Assembly: GCF_900199185.1 (NCBI RefSeq) | Contig: NZ_OBMI01000001.1 | Location: forward strand, 620,001-684,000 | Origin: Sphingomonas guangdongensis | GTDB lineage: Bacteria; Pseudomonadota; Alphaproteobacteria; Sphingomonadales; Sphingomonadaceae | Direction of reading: 5' to 3' | DNA: 64,000 nt | Part shown: positions 1-7,835 of the stretch, piece by piece | Numbering within the stretch: the first letter of the stretch is position 1 | Layout: each line of letters begins with the position of its first letter | Notes under the pieces: generated by a model | What the model was told of the DNA's origin: nothing | What the model saw: the letters and a program-made list of their open reading frames with translations, nothing else | The model's database searches: none | Translations under genes and position numbers: made by a program

Positions 1-881
1 CGGACGCCGCGCCCGCCGACCGCGGCCTGGCAATGGTGTTCCAGTCCTACGCGCTCTACCCGCACCTGTCTGTCGCCGAGAACATCGGTTTTCCGCTGAA
101 GGTCGCCAAACGTCCGAAAGCGGAGATCAGGGCGCGGGTGGCGGAGGTCGCCGCGTCGCTCGACCTCACCGCGCTGCTCGGCAGGCGTCCGGCAGCACTA
201 TCGGGCGGGCAGCGCCAGCGCGTGTCCATCGCCCGCGCGATCGTCCGCCAGCCCGACGTGCTGCTGCTCGACGAGCCGCTGTCGAACCTGGACGCGGAGC
301 TGCGCGGGCGGATGCGGCACGAGTTCGCGCGGCTGCACGGTTCGCTCGGCGCGACCATGATCTACGTGACGCATGACCAGTTGGAGGCGATGACGCTCGC
401 CAATCGGATCGTCGTCATGAACGCCGGCGTGATCGAGCAGGTCGGATCGCCGCTGGAGCTCTACGACGATCCGGCGACGCTCCATGTCGCGCGGGCAATC
501 GGCTCGCCCGGCATGAACGTCGTGTCGGGAACGGTTGAGGAGGTCGCTGCGGAGGGCGCGACCGTGCGGCTGAGCGACGGGCAGCAGGTGCGCGCTGGCC
601 GATTGGCGGCGCTCGGGCAGGTGGTGACGGTGGGGGTCCGCCCCGAGCACCTCCACCCGAGCGACACCGGCCCGTTCACCGGCGCGGTGGAACTGTTCGA
701 GCGGCTCGGCCCGCTGTCCTTCGCGCACCTTGGCACCCGCGGCGCGGCGGACACGGTGGTCGCGCAGCTGCCGGGCGACCGGCGGGTGACGCTGGGCGAG
801 GTGCTGACCTTTGCCGCACCGCCCGCGCAGATCCACCTGTTCAACACCGCCGGGAACGCCCTGCCGCGCGTCAGCCCTTGA
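1..881 (+). CDS. Carbohydrate ABC transporter ATP-binding protein, 5'-truncated by window edge
   Basis: This is the MalK/UgpC-type ATPase that energises an inner-membrane sugar importer. The reading frame is open from base 3, so the true start and the Walker A loop lie left of the window. Visible are the Q-loop (MVFQSYALYPH), the ABC signature LSGGQRQRVSIARA near base 200, Walker B with VLLLDEPLSNLD near 260, and the H-loop YVTHDQLEAMT. A C-terminal regulatory OB-like domain ends in residues similar to GVRPEHLHP. It converges on the permease gene with an 11-bp overlap of the 3' ends, so the ATPase is on the opposite strand from the permeases it probably serves. The substrate is not readable from sequence. 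Confidence 0.93.
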   Translation, partial: DAAPADRGLAMVFQSYALYPHLSVAENIGFPLKVAKRPKAEIRARVAEVAASLDLTALLGRRPAALSGGQRQRVSIARAIVRQPDVLLLDEPLSNLDAELRGRMRHEFARLHGSLGATMIYVTHDQLEAMTLANRIVVMNAGVIEQVGSPLELYDDPATLHVARAIGSPGMNVVSGTVEEVAAEGATVRLSDGQQVRAGRLAALGQVVTVGVRPEHLHPSDTGPFTGAVELFERLGPLSFAHLGTRGAADTVVAQLPGDRRVTLGEVLTFAAPPAQIHLFNTAGNALPRVSP

Positions 882-1728
882 CGCTGCCGCCGAGCAGCCC
901 GCCGATGTAGAAGCGCTGGAGCGACAGGAACAGCAGCAGCACCGGCAGAGTCGTGACCACGGCGGCGGCCATCATCAGCTCGCCGTCGGCGGCATGTTCG
1001 CGCACGATCGCGGCCACCGCGACCGGCAGCGTGTACCTGTGCGCGTCCGACAGCACGATCAACGGCCACAGGAAATCGTTCCAGCTGCCGAGAAAGATGA
1101 ACAGCGCGAGCGTAACGGTGATCGGCGCGAGCAGCGGCAGCACGATCGAGACGAAGATGCGTCCTTCGCTCGCCCCGTCCAGCCGCGCGGCGTCGAGCAT
1201 CTCATCCGGAATCGACAGCGCCGCCTGACGCACAAAGAGGATCGCGAAGATGCCGGCGAGGCTCGGGAGGATCACGCCCGCATAGCTGTTCACCAGTCCG
1301 ACCTCACGCAGCAGCAGGAACAGCGGCAGCATCGCCACCTGCCCCGGCACAACCAGCAGCGCGAGCAGCAGCTTCAGCAGCCGTTCGCGTCCGGTGAAGC
1401 GCAGCTTTGCAAAGGCGTATCCGGCGGGGACGGTCAGCAGCAGCCCGAGCAGCGTCGCAACCGCGGCTACCCCTAAGCTGTTCCAGATCGCGGGCACGAC
1501 CTTGTAGTCGAACCACGCCCCCTCGAACTGGCGTCGCACCAGCAGCTCGTAATAGTTCTCCCCCGTCCAGCGCGCCGGCCAGAACGGCGGCGGAAAGGCG
1601 CTCGACGCATAGCGCGGCATGAACGACACCAGCACCATCCAGACGAGCGGCAGCAGCGTCACTGCCGTCAGCAGCGCAACCGCGGCGTTGAGCGCGACGG
1701 CGCGGAGGGTGCGGCGCCTCACAGCCAT
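871..1728 (-). CDS. Carbohydrate ABC transporter permease (MalG/UgpE type)
   Basis: This 285-residue inner-membrane subunit has about six hydrophobic segments and the EAA loop (EMLDAARLDGASEGRIF) that docks onto the ATPase. The ATG at 1728 is chosen because the family normally begins with a short basic segment (MAVRRRTLR) before the first helix. The longer open frame upstream is the shadow of the other permease. Its start overlaps the stop of the upstream permease by 10 bp, so translation is probably coupled. It forms the channel heterodimer with the product of 1719-2600. Confidence 0.93.
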   Translation of the reverse strand: MAVRRRTLRAVALNAAVALLTAVTLLPLVWMVLVSFMPRYASSAFPPPFWPARWTGENYYELLVRRQFEGAWFDYKVVPAIWNSLGVAAVATLLGLLLTVPAGYAFAKLRFTGRERLLKLLLALLVVPGQVAMLPLFLLLREVGLVNSYAGVILPSLAGIFAILFVRQAALSIPDEMLDAARLDGASEGRIFVSIVLPLLAPITVTLALFIFLGSWNDFLWPLIVLSDAHRYTLPVAVAAIVREHAADGELMMAAAVVTTLPVLLLFLSLQRFYIGGLLGGSVKG

Positions 1729-2600
1729 TCGTAGCGCCGCCCTATGCGGGTCTGGATCGTGGTGAGCGCCAGGATCAGCACGAACAGGATCAGCGCGACC
1801 GCCGAGGCCTGTCCCAAGTTCCACCATTTGAAGCCTTCGTCGAACATGAAGTAGAGCACGGTGACGGTGCTCTGCGCGGGACCGCCCATTGTCATGACAT
1901 AGGGTTCGGAGAAGAGCTGGAGGAACCCCGCCACGCTCATCACCGCGGCGAGCAGCAGCGTCGGGCCGATCGCCGGCAGCGTCACGTGGCGGAAGCGCTC
2001 CCACCGCGACGCGCCGTCCAATCGCGCCGCCTCCATCAGCTCGACGGGAACGGCTGACAGCGCGGCGGTGAACACGATCATGTTGTAGCCGAAGATCTTC
2101 CAGGTCACGAACAGCAGGATCGCCGGGATCGATGCGCGCGGATCGCCCAGCCAGTCGACCGGACCCACCCCGACCCACGACAGCGCATAGTTGAGCAGGC
2201 CGAAGCGGGTGTTGAGGACGAAGCGCCAGACGATCGCGGTCGCGACGACGCTGGTGACATAGGGCGCGAACAGCGCGACGCGCCAGAACGGCTTCCAGCG
2301 CACCGTCGCATCGTTGAGCAGCAGGGCTGCAAACAGTGATGCGCCGATCGCCATCGGCACGCCTAGGCAGGCGAACAGAAAGGTGTTGCCGAGCGCACGC
2401 CAGAACAGCGGGGTGCGGAGCAGCTCCGTGAAGTTCGCCGCGCCGACGAAGCGGACGTTGTCGGACGCCGCCATCGCGTAGATGCTATAGTCGGTCACGG
2501 CGAGCGCCATCGCGAGCAGGACCGGCAGCACGAAGACGAGCGACGTAATCAGCAGCACCGGGCCGACGAAGCCCCAGGCGGCACGCTCCTGCCGGGTCAT
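1719..2600 (-). CDS. Carbohydrate ABC transporter permease (MalF/UgpA type)
   Basis: This 293-residue membrane protein is the second permease of the sugar importer. The start MTRQERAAWGFVGPVLL is typical of the family, and the EAA loop reads ELMEAARLDGASRWERF. Its ATG overlaps the TGA of the solute-binding protein gene (ATGA, 2597-2600), and its end overlaps the next permease. The order binding protein, MalF-type, MalG-type is the standard layout for CUT1 sugar importers. Confidence 0.93.
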   Translation of the reverse strand: MTRQERAAWGFVGPVLLITSLVFVLPVLLAMALAVTDYSIYAMAASDNVRFVGAANFTELLRTPLFWRALGNTFLFACLGVPMAIGASLFAALLLNDATVRWKPFWRVALFAPYVTSVVATAIVWRFVLNTRFGLLNYALSWVGVGPVDWLGDPRASIPAILLFVTWKIFGYNMIVFTAALSAVPVELMEAARLDGASRWERFRHVTLPAIGPTLLLAAVMSVAGFLQLFSEPYVMTMGGPAQSTVTVLYFMFDEGFKWWNLGQASAVALILFVLILALTTIQTRIGRRYEWL

Positions 2601-3832
2601 GCGATCTGGCCCGCCTGGACAAGCTCGCGCCGCTTGGCGAGCAGCTGATCGGCGCGCGCGTCGAGCCCGGCGAGCGCTTGGCGGATCGTCTGAAGCCCGC
2701 GAACGACCCGCTCGGCCGCATACTGGATCTCGATCTGAATACGCTCCCATTCGATCACCGGCGGCGCGAGCCCAGGCGCGGCAAGCTGCGCGGCGAAGGG
2801 GGCGAGCACCTGCGGGTCGAGCGACAGCGCATTCCACGCGCTCGCCCGTGCCGGCAGGTTGCCGATCATCTGCTGGAACTTTACCTCGCTCGACCGCGAG
2901 GTCAGGTGTCGGACGAGCGCCCAGGCCTCCCGCGGTCGCGGCGTCGTCGCCGACACGCACAGGCTAGCACTGACCATTGACGCGACGCTCGGCCCCGTCG
3001 GTCCGGCCAGCCGCGCCACGCCCCAGCGCTCCCGCGGCAGTTCGGCGGCGCGGCGGCGCAGGTCGAGCAGCAGCGTCGGCCAGCTCGGCCAGATCGCGAA
3101 GTAACCTGCGGCAAGCGCCGCAAGCGGATCCTGCACCTCCGTCGAGAGCGCGCGCGGAGCCAGCCCTTCATCAAACAGCGACTTGTAGAAGGCGAACGCC
3201 GCCTCAGCCGCCGGCTGGCTGAAGTTGCCGCGCGTGTCGTCCTCCCGCAGCAGCCGCGCGCCCGACTGCCACAACATGCTGACCAGCGTGTCGGGCCAGT
3301 TCAGCAGCATCAGGAAGACGTAGTCGTCGGGTCGACGGCGCTTAAGTGTCCGCCCCATCGCGCGCCACGCTTCCCAGTCGTCCGGCGGGCCGGCGTACCC
3401 CGCCGCGGCGAGCAGGTCGCGCCGGTAGTACTGCACCTGCGGCGCGATCGCCCACGGCACCGCGACGTCGCGCCCGTCCACCCGCGCGAGCGCGAGCGCG
3501 GTCGGCACGGTGTCTGCGATCAGCGCCGGCGACGGTACGGGCGCGATCGCGCCGATCGACCAGAACTCGCGCACCCAGCCCGACGGTACCATGAACACGT
3601 CGGGCAGCGCCCCGCCGGCGAACGCAGTCAGCATCTTCTCGTGCGCGGCGGTGGACGGCACCGACTGGACGTCGACCGACAGGCCGGTCGCCCGCTCAAA
3701 CGCGGCGGTCAGGTGCGGCGAGTAATCCCCCTCGTAGCTGGTCGCCCAGAACCGCAGGTCGGCGCGCGCCGCCGGATGACAGCCCGCGATAGCGAGCGCG
3801 CCCGCCCCCGCCAGCCAGCCGCGCCGCGTCAC
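2597..3832 (-). CDS. Extracellular sugar-binding lipoprotein of the ABC importer
   Basis: This is the periplasmic substrate-binding protein (family 1 extracellular solute-binding fold), about 411 residues. I placed the start at the GTG at 3832, which gives the signal TRRGWLAGAGALAIAGC: a twin arginine, a hydrophobic core and a lipobox (LAIAG-C). The protein would therefore be lipid-anchored. A TTG at 3847 is an alternative, with GGAGG at 3864-3868 but a long 16-nt spacer. An ATG at 3940 would add a charged leader before the signal and run the frame through the palindrome at 3874-3900, so I reject it. The gene heads the permease operon and is divergent from the TonB receptor. Confidence 0.88.
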   Translation of the reverse strand: MTRRGWLAGAGALAIAGCHPAARADLRFWATSYEGDYSPHLTAAFERATGLSVDVQSVPSTAAHEKMLTAFAGGALPDVFMVPSGWVREFWSIGAIAPVPSPALIADTVPTALALARVDGRDVAVPWAIAPQVQYYRRDLLAAAGYAGPPDDWEAWRAMGRTLKRRRPDDYVFLMLLNWPDTLVSMLWQSGARLLREDDTRGNFSQPAAEAAFAFYKSLFDEGLAPRALSTEVQDPLAALAAGYFAIWPSWPTLLLDLRRRAAELPRERWGVARLAGPTGPSVASMVSASLCVSATTPRPREAWALVRHLTSRSSEVKFQQMIGNLPARASAWNALSLDPQVLAPFAAQLAAPGLAPPVIEWERIQIEIQYAAERVVRGLQTIRQALAGLDARADQLLAKRRELVQAGQIA

Positions 3833-3873
3833 CTCCAGCGGCGTCAAGCCGTCGATCGCCCGTCCTCCGGTAC

Positions 3874-3900
3874 GGTTGCGGTTGTTGAGGTTCCGCAACC
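3874..3900. promoter_or_regulatory. Palindrome in the divergent ABC/TonB-receptor control region (candidate operator)
   Basis: GGTTGCGG (3874-3881) and CCGCAACC (3893-3900) form perfect 8-bp arms around an 11-bp centre. The element lies between the sugar-binding protein gene and the TonB receptor gene, where a repressor or activator of both units would bind. A second short palindrome, TTGTCGGACAA, is at 3921-3931. No regulator gene is visible in the window. Operator function is inferred from position and symmetry. Confidence 0.4.
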
Positions 3901-3990
3901 AATCGCGCCGCCGCGCTTTCTTGTCGGACAACGATAACACAAGTCAGCCCGCCCGAAAGAGGTGGGACCATCAAAGGGACTCCGGGGTAG

Positions 3991-6909
3991 ATGACGATCA
4001 CACAATTGCTGCGCGTGGCGCTTCTCTGCGGCGCCGCGCCGCTCATCGTGGCCGTGCCGGCCGCGGCGCAGGACCAACCGGCTCCCTCGGGTACGCCAGC
4101 GGATGAGGGCTCCGACTCTGAGGCGATCGTCGTCACGGGCTCCCGCATCCAGCGTCCGGATTACGAAGCGCCCAACCCGATCGTCTCGTTCGACGCGGCC
4201 AAGTTGCAGGAGTCGGGCAACACTAACGTCACCGAGTTCCTCCGCCGGGTGCCCGCGCTCACCAACTCGCTCGACAATTCCCGGACGGCAGGCAATTCGC
4301 AGACGGAGGCATCGATCGGCAGCGCCGGGCTTAATCTGCTCGACCTGCGCGGGCTCGGCACCAACCGCACGCTGGTGCTGGTCAACGGCCGGCGCCACGT
4401 CGCCAGCCAGTTCGACACCGCTGCGGTCGACATCAACGCGATCCCGACCGACCTGATCGAGCGAGTCGACGTGCTGACCGGCGCGGCGTCCGCCGTCTAC
4501 GGCGCGGACGGTGTGTCGGGCGTCGTCAATTTCGTGCTGCGCCGCGACTTCGACGGGATCGCCGCGCGCGGACAGGTCGGCATCTCCGACCAGGGTGACG
4601 CCGGCAACCGCTTCGCGTCGATCATCGCGGGCCGCAACTTCGCCGATGGCCGCGCCAATGTGACGCTCGGCTACGAGTACAACGCCGAGGATCCGCTCGC
4701 CAACGACGACCGCGCCTTCCTGCGCTCGGAGAACCGCTTCAACTTCGTCAACGTCGACAATTACGACCCGACCCGCCCCGGCAGCTACCAGCAGGGCCCG
4801 GTCGCCGACATCCGCTACGCCGCCAGCTCGCCCGCCGGCCTGGTCTACATCGGCGATCAGGTGTTTCGCGGCGACGGCGCCATTTACACGCCCGGACGCC
4901 AGCTCCAGAACGACGGCTACACGCTCGGTGGCGACGACACCCAGGTTGCGGGATACATCGGCGACATCTTCCCGCGGACGGAGCGCCACGCGGTCAACCT
5001 GCTGACCCGCTTCGACGCGTCCGACGCCTTCAAGCTGACGATTGAGGGCAAGTTCGTCCAGGCGGAGGCGCGGACCTTCGGCAGCTACAGCGGCACCTAT
5101 CCATCGACCATCCAGCTCGACAATCCGTTCATCCCCGCGACCATCCTGGCCGCCGCGCGCGCGAACGGCGACAGCGCGGTCTATATCAGCCGCAACAACT
5201 TTGACTTTCCGCGCCGCGGCGAAGACGACCGGCGCCGCACGTACCGCGGCGTGATCGACGCGACCGGACGGCTGTCCGACCACGCAAGCTATGACATCTA
5301 CTACACCTACGGCCGCACCGACGTGCGCGCGACCAAGCTCAACGACCGGCTGGTCGCCAACTTCGTGGCGTCGGTCGATGCGGTGCGCGATGCGTCCGGC
5401 GCGATCGTGTGCCGCTCGGCGGCGGCGCGCGCAGCGGGATGCGTGCCGATCAACACCTTTGGCGCGAACGCGGCCGCCGGCAACACCGGCGCGTTCGACT
5501 ATTTCCTGACCGATCCGGTCAGCAACGCCCGCGTCGAGCAGCATGTCGCCAATGCATCGCTCACCGGCGACTTCGGCCAGTTCTTCGAACTGCCCGGCGG
5601 CGCCATCCAATTCGCGGTTGGCGGGGAATACCGCCGCGAGTCGAGCCGATTTCGCCCCGACGCGGGGCTCGCGACGCAGGCCTACTACTCGGTCGACGAC
5701 GGCATCTACGACGAGCCGGTCGTCCAGACGCCCTCGTCCGGCAGCTTCGACGTCTGGGAGGCGTTCGGCGAGCTCAACGCCCCGCTGCTGAAGGAGCGGC
5801 CGTTCGCCTACCTGCTATCGGTGGGCGCGGCAGGCCGCTACTCCGACTATTCGACGATCGGGAGCACGCGCGCCTATCAGTTCAACGGCATCTACGCGCC
5901 AGTCGAGGACGTGAGCTTCCGCGGCTCCTACGGCCGCTCGGTCCGGGCGCCGAACATCGCGGAGATCTTCCGCCCGACGACCGGCTTCGCCGACTTCATC
6001 AGCGATCCCTGCTATCTTGGGCAGCGCAATCAGGGCACCCAGTACCGCGAGGCGAACTGCCAGGCGCTGATCTCGGCCGCGGGCGGCAATCCGGCGACGT
6101 TCAACGACATCAACAACCCCGACCGCGACGTAAACATCCCTGGCTCGCAGCGCGGCAACGCGCTGCTCCGGCCGGAGGTCGCGCGAACCTGGACCGCGGG
6201 TGTGGTCCTGCGCCCGCGCTTCGTGCCGCGGCTGCAGATCGCGCTCGACTGGTACGACATCCGCCTGAAGGATGCGATCAGCCAGGCCTCGCCGTCGACC
6301 ATCGCGGCCCTGTGCGTCGACCAGCCGACCACCGACAATCCGTTCTGCGACACGATCTCGCGTCGTCAGGGCACCGGTTACATCAACGGCTTCATCGTCC
6401 AGCCGGAGAACGTCGCCGCCTTCCGCACCGCCGGCTTGGAAGGCAACGTCAGCTACAATTTCGACGCGGGCAGCTTGGGTCGCTTCGACGTCCGGCTGGT
6501 CGGCGGCTATCTCCACAAGCTGGAGCAGCTCGCGACCCCGGGCGCGGAGGTCGAGAACAACGTCGATCGCCCGTTCCGGCCAAAGTACAACCTCACCTTC
6601 TCGCCGACCTGGGCGTTCGGGCCGATCACCCTCGCCTACAACCTGCGCTGGCAGAACGGCGTGCGGCGCTTCAGCCGCTTCGCGACCGACAACAACCCGA
6701 CCTTCGTCGATCCGCGCTATTTCCGCTTCAAGGAATTGTGGCAGCACGACGTGCAGGCGCAGATCACGACCAGCGACGGCTTCACCTTCTACGGCGGGGT
6801 CAACAACTTGGCCGATCAGAAGCCCGACATCGGGTTCGAGACCAACGTGCCGATCTCACCCGTCGGTCGATTCCTGTACTTCGGCGCAAAGGTGAACCTC
6901 GGGCGGTGA
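3991..6909 (+). CDS. TonB-dependent outer-membrane receptor
   Basis: This 972-residue outer-membrane active transporter has a signal peptide (MTITQLLRVALLCGAAP... cleaved after VPAAAQ, about residue 27). A TonB-box-like segment EAIVVTGSRI follows near residue 45, then a plug domain with LDLRGLGTNRTLVLVNGRRHV and GAASAVYGADGVSGVVNF. The rest is a long beta-barrel ending in an aromatic-rich strand (VGRFLYFGAKVNLGR). The plug wording is that of the large sphingomonad/Caulobacter receptors often linked to carbohydrate or oligopeptide uptake. Divergent placement from a sugar ABC operon suggests it imports the same substrate across the outer membrane. A GGGG Shine-Dalgarno-like stretch lies just before the ATG. 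Confidence 0.95.
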   Translation: MTITQLLRVALLCGAAPLIVAVPAAAQDQPAPSGTPADEGSDSEAIVVTGSRIQRPDYEAPNPIVSFDAAKLQESGNTNVTEFLRRVPALTNSLDNSRTAGNSQTEASIGSAGLNLLDLRGLGTNRTLVLVNGRRHVASQFDTAAVDINAIPTDLIERVDVLTGAASAVYGADGVSGVVNFVLRRDFDGIAARGQVGISDQGDAGNRFASIIAGRNFADGRANVTLGYEYNAEDPLANDDRAFLRSENRFNFVNVDNYDPTRPGSYQQGPVADIRYAASSPAGLVYIGDQVFRGDGAIYTPGRQLQNDGYTLGGDDTQVAGYIGDIFPRTERHAVNLLTRFDASDAFKLTIEGKFVQAEARTFGSYSGTYPSTIQLDNPFIPATILAAARANGDSAVYISRNNFDFPRRGEDDRRRTYRGVIDATGRLSDHASYDIYYTYGRTDVRATKLNDRLVANFVASVDAVRDASGAIVCRSAAARAAGCVPINTFGANAAAGNTGAFDYFLTDPVSNARVEQHVANASLTGDFGQFFELPGGAIQFAVGGEYRRESSRFRPDAGLATQAYYSVDDGIYDEPVVQTPSSGSFDVWEAFGELNAPLLKERPFAYLLSVGAAGRYSDYSTIGSTRAYQFNGIYAPVEDVSFRGSYGRSVRAPNIAEIFRPTTGFADFISDPCYLGQRNQGTQYREANCQALISAAGGNPATFNDINNPDRDVNIPGSQRGNALLRPEVARTWTAGVVLRPRFVPRLQIALDWYDIRLKDAISQASPSTIAALCVDQPTTDNPFCDTISRRQGTGYINGFIVQPENVAAFRTAGLEGNVSYNFDAGSLGRFDVRLVGGYLHKLEQLATPGAEVENNVDRPFRPKYNLTFSPTWAFGPITLAYNLRWQNGVRRFSRFATDNNPTFVDPRYFRFKELWQHDVQAQITTSDGFTFYGGVNNLADQKPDIGFETNVPISPVGRFLYFGAKVNLGR

Positions 6910-6953
6910 GCACCGCTTGATCGGCCATGCTGCACCGCACATAGCTGCGGATC

Positions 6954-7712
6954 ATGAAGCACCTGACCGAATCCTTTCCGATCGAGCCCCGCCACGCCGA
7001 CTATGACGTGGTGATCCCCTGCTACAACCGCGGGCACGTCGTCGCCGACGCGGTGGCGAGCGTGCTGGCGCAGGACCATGCGCCGGCCCGCGTCGTGGTG
7101 GTGGATGACGGATCGCGCGACGGCAGTGCCGCGATCGTCCGCGGACTTGCCGCGGCGAATCCGGGCCGGGTGGAGGCGGTCGCCATGCCGCGCAACGCCG
7201 GCGCCTCTCACGCCCGCAACGTCGGCGCGGGGCTGTGCGGATCGGACTGGATCGCATTCCTCGACAGCGATGACGTGTGGCTGCCCGGTGCCGCCCGCGC
7301 GCTCCTCGGATCGCAGGCAACAGCGGGCGCCGACATCGTCGTCGGCCACTTCGCGCGGGTCGAACAGGGCGGCGAGCCGGGTGATCCGGAATGCGGCTGG
7401 GACGGCGGCGACATCCGCGCCGCCCTGCTCAGCGGCGGCGTTATCGGTCCATCATGGTCGGTGGTGCGCCGCACCGCGGTGTACGCGGTCGGCGGGTTCG
7501 ACCCGAGCTTCCACAACTGCAACGACTGGGACTTCTATACCCGCGCGGCCGCCGCCGGTGCGCGCTTCCACCGGATCGACACCGCCGTCGCGCTGTACCG
7601 GACGGTGGCCGGCAGCCGGCTGGTCAACGACACCGCGATCGGGGCGGAGAACGCGCGCCGAGTCCGCGCCCATCGCTACTTCGACGGCATGCCGCTGCTG
7701 GAGATCGCTTAA
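6954..7712 (+). CDS. Family 2 glycosyltransferase
   Basis: This 252-residue GT-A fold enzyme transfers a sugar from a nucleotide-sugar donor. Motifs in order are DVVIPCYNRG, VVVVDDGSRDGS (nucleotide binding), FLDSDDVW (the DxD-type metal site) and a late acidic CNDWDFYTR segment in the catalytic-base region. There is no signal peptide or membrane helix, so it is cytosolic. It sits alone between two TonB-receptor genes, 44 bp after the first, with no other glycan genes adjacent. Acceptor and linkage cannot be read. Confidence 0.9.
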   Translation: MKHLTESFPIEPRHADYDVVIPCYNRGHVVADAVASVLAQDHAPARVVVVDDGSRDGSAAIVRGLAAANPGRVEAVAMPRNAGASHARNVGAGLCGSDWIAFLDSDDVWLPGAARALLGSQATAGADIVVGHFARVEQGGEPGDPECGWDGGDIRAALLSGGVIGPSWSVVRRTAVYAVGGFDPSFHNCNDWDFYTRAAAAGARFHRIDTAVALYRTVAGSRLVNDTAIGAENARRVRAHRYFDGMPLLEIA

Positions 7713-7740
7713 TTGTTCAACGATTAGCTTTGCAGCGTAT

Positions 7741-7764
7741 AGTTATTCAGCAAAGTTATTGACA
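7741..7764 (+). promoter_or_regulatory. AT-rich upstream region with direct repeat and TTGACA, candidate promoter
   Basis: The 123-bp gap before the second TonB receptor is markedly AT-rich for this genome. It carries the heptamer AGTTATT twice (7741-7747 and 7754-7760, 13-bp period), the second copy running into TTGACA at 7759-7764. No convincing -10 box lies 16-18 bp downstream, so an activator may be needed or the match may be chance. Confidence 0.35.
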
Positions 7765-7835
7765 ATAGCGGTCGCTACAGCCACTCGTCCTCGCGACGAA
7801 GCAGAGACTTCGTGCAGCATTGGAGGGGGTGAGGC

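Noticed and set aside
3844..5610. 588-codon open frame on the minus strand
   Set aside because: It is antisense to the TonB receptor, of low-complexity Arg/Ala/Asp/Val composition typical of shadow frames in GC-rich DNA, and has no family motifs.
5409..6920. 503-codon open frame on the plus strand
   Set aside because: It overlaps the receptor coding frame out of phase; Arg/Pro-rich composition with no motifs.
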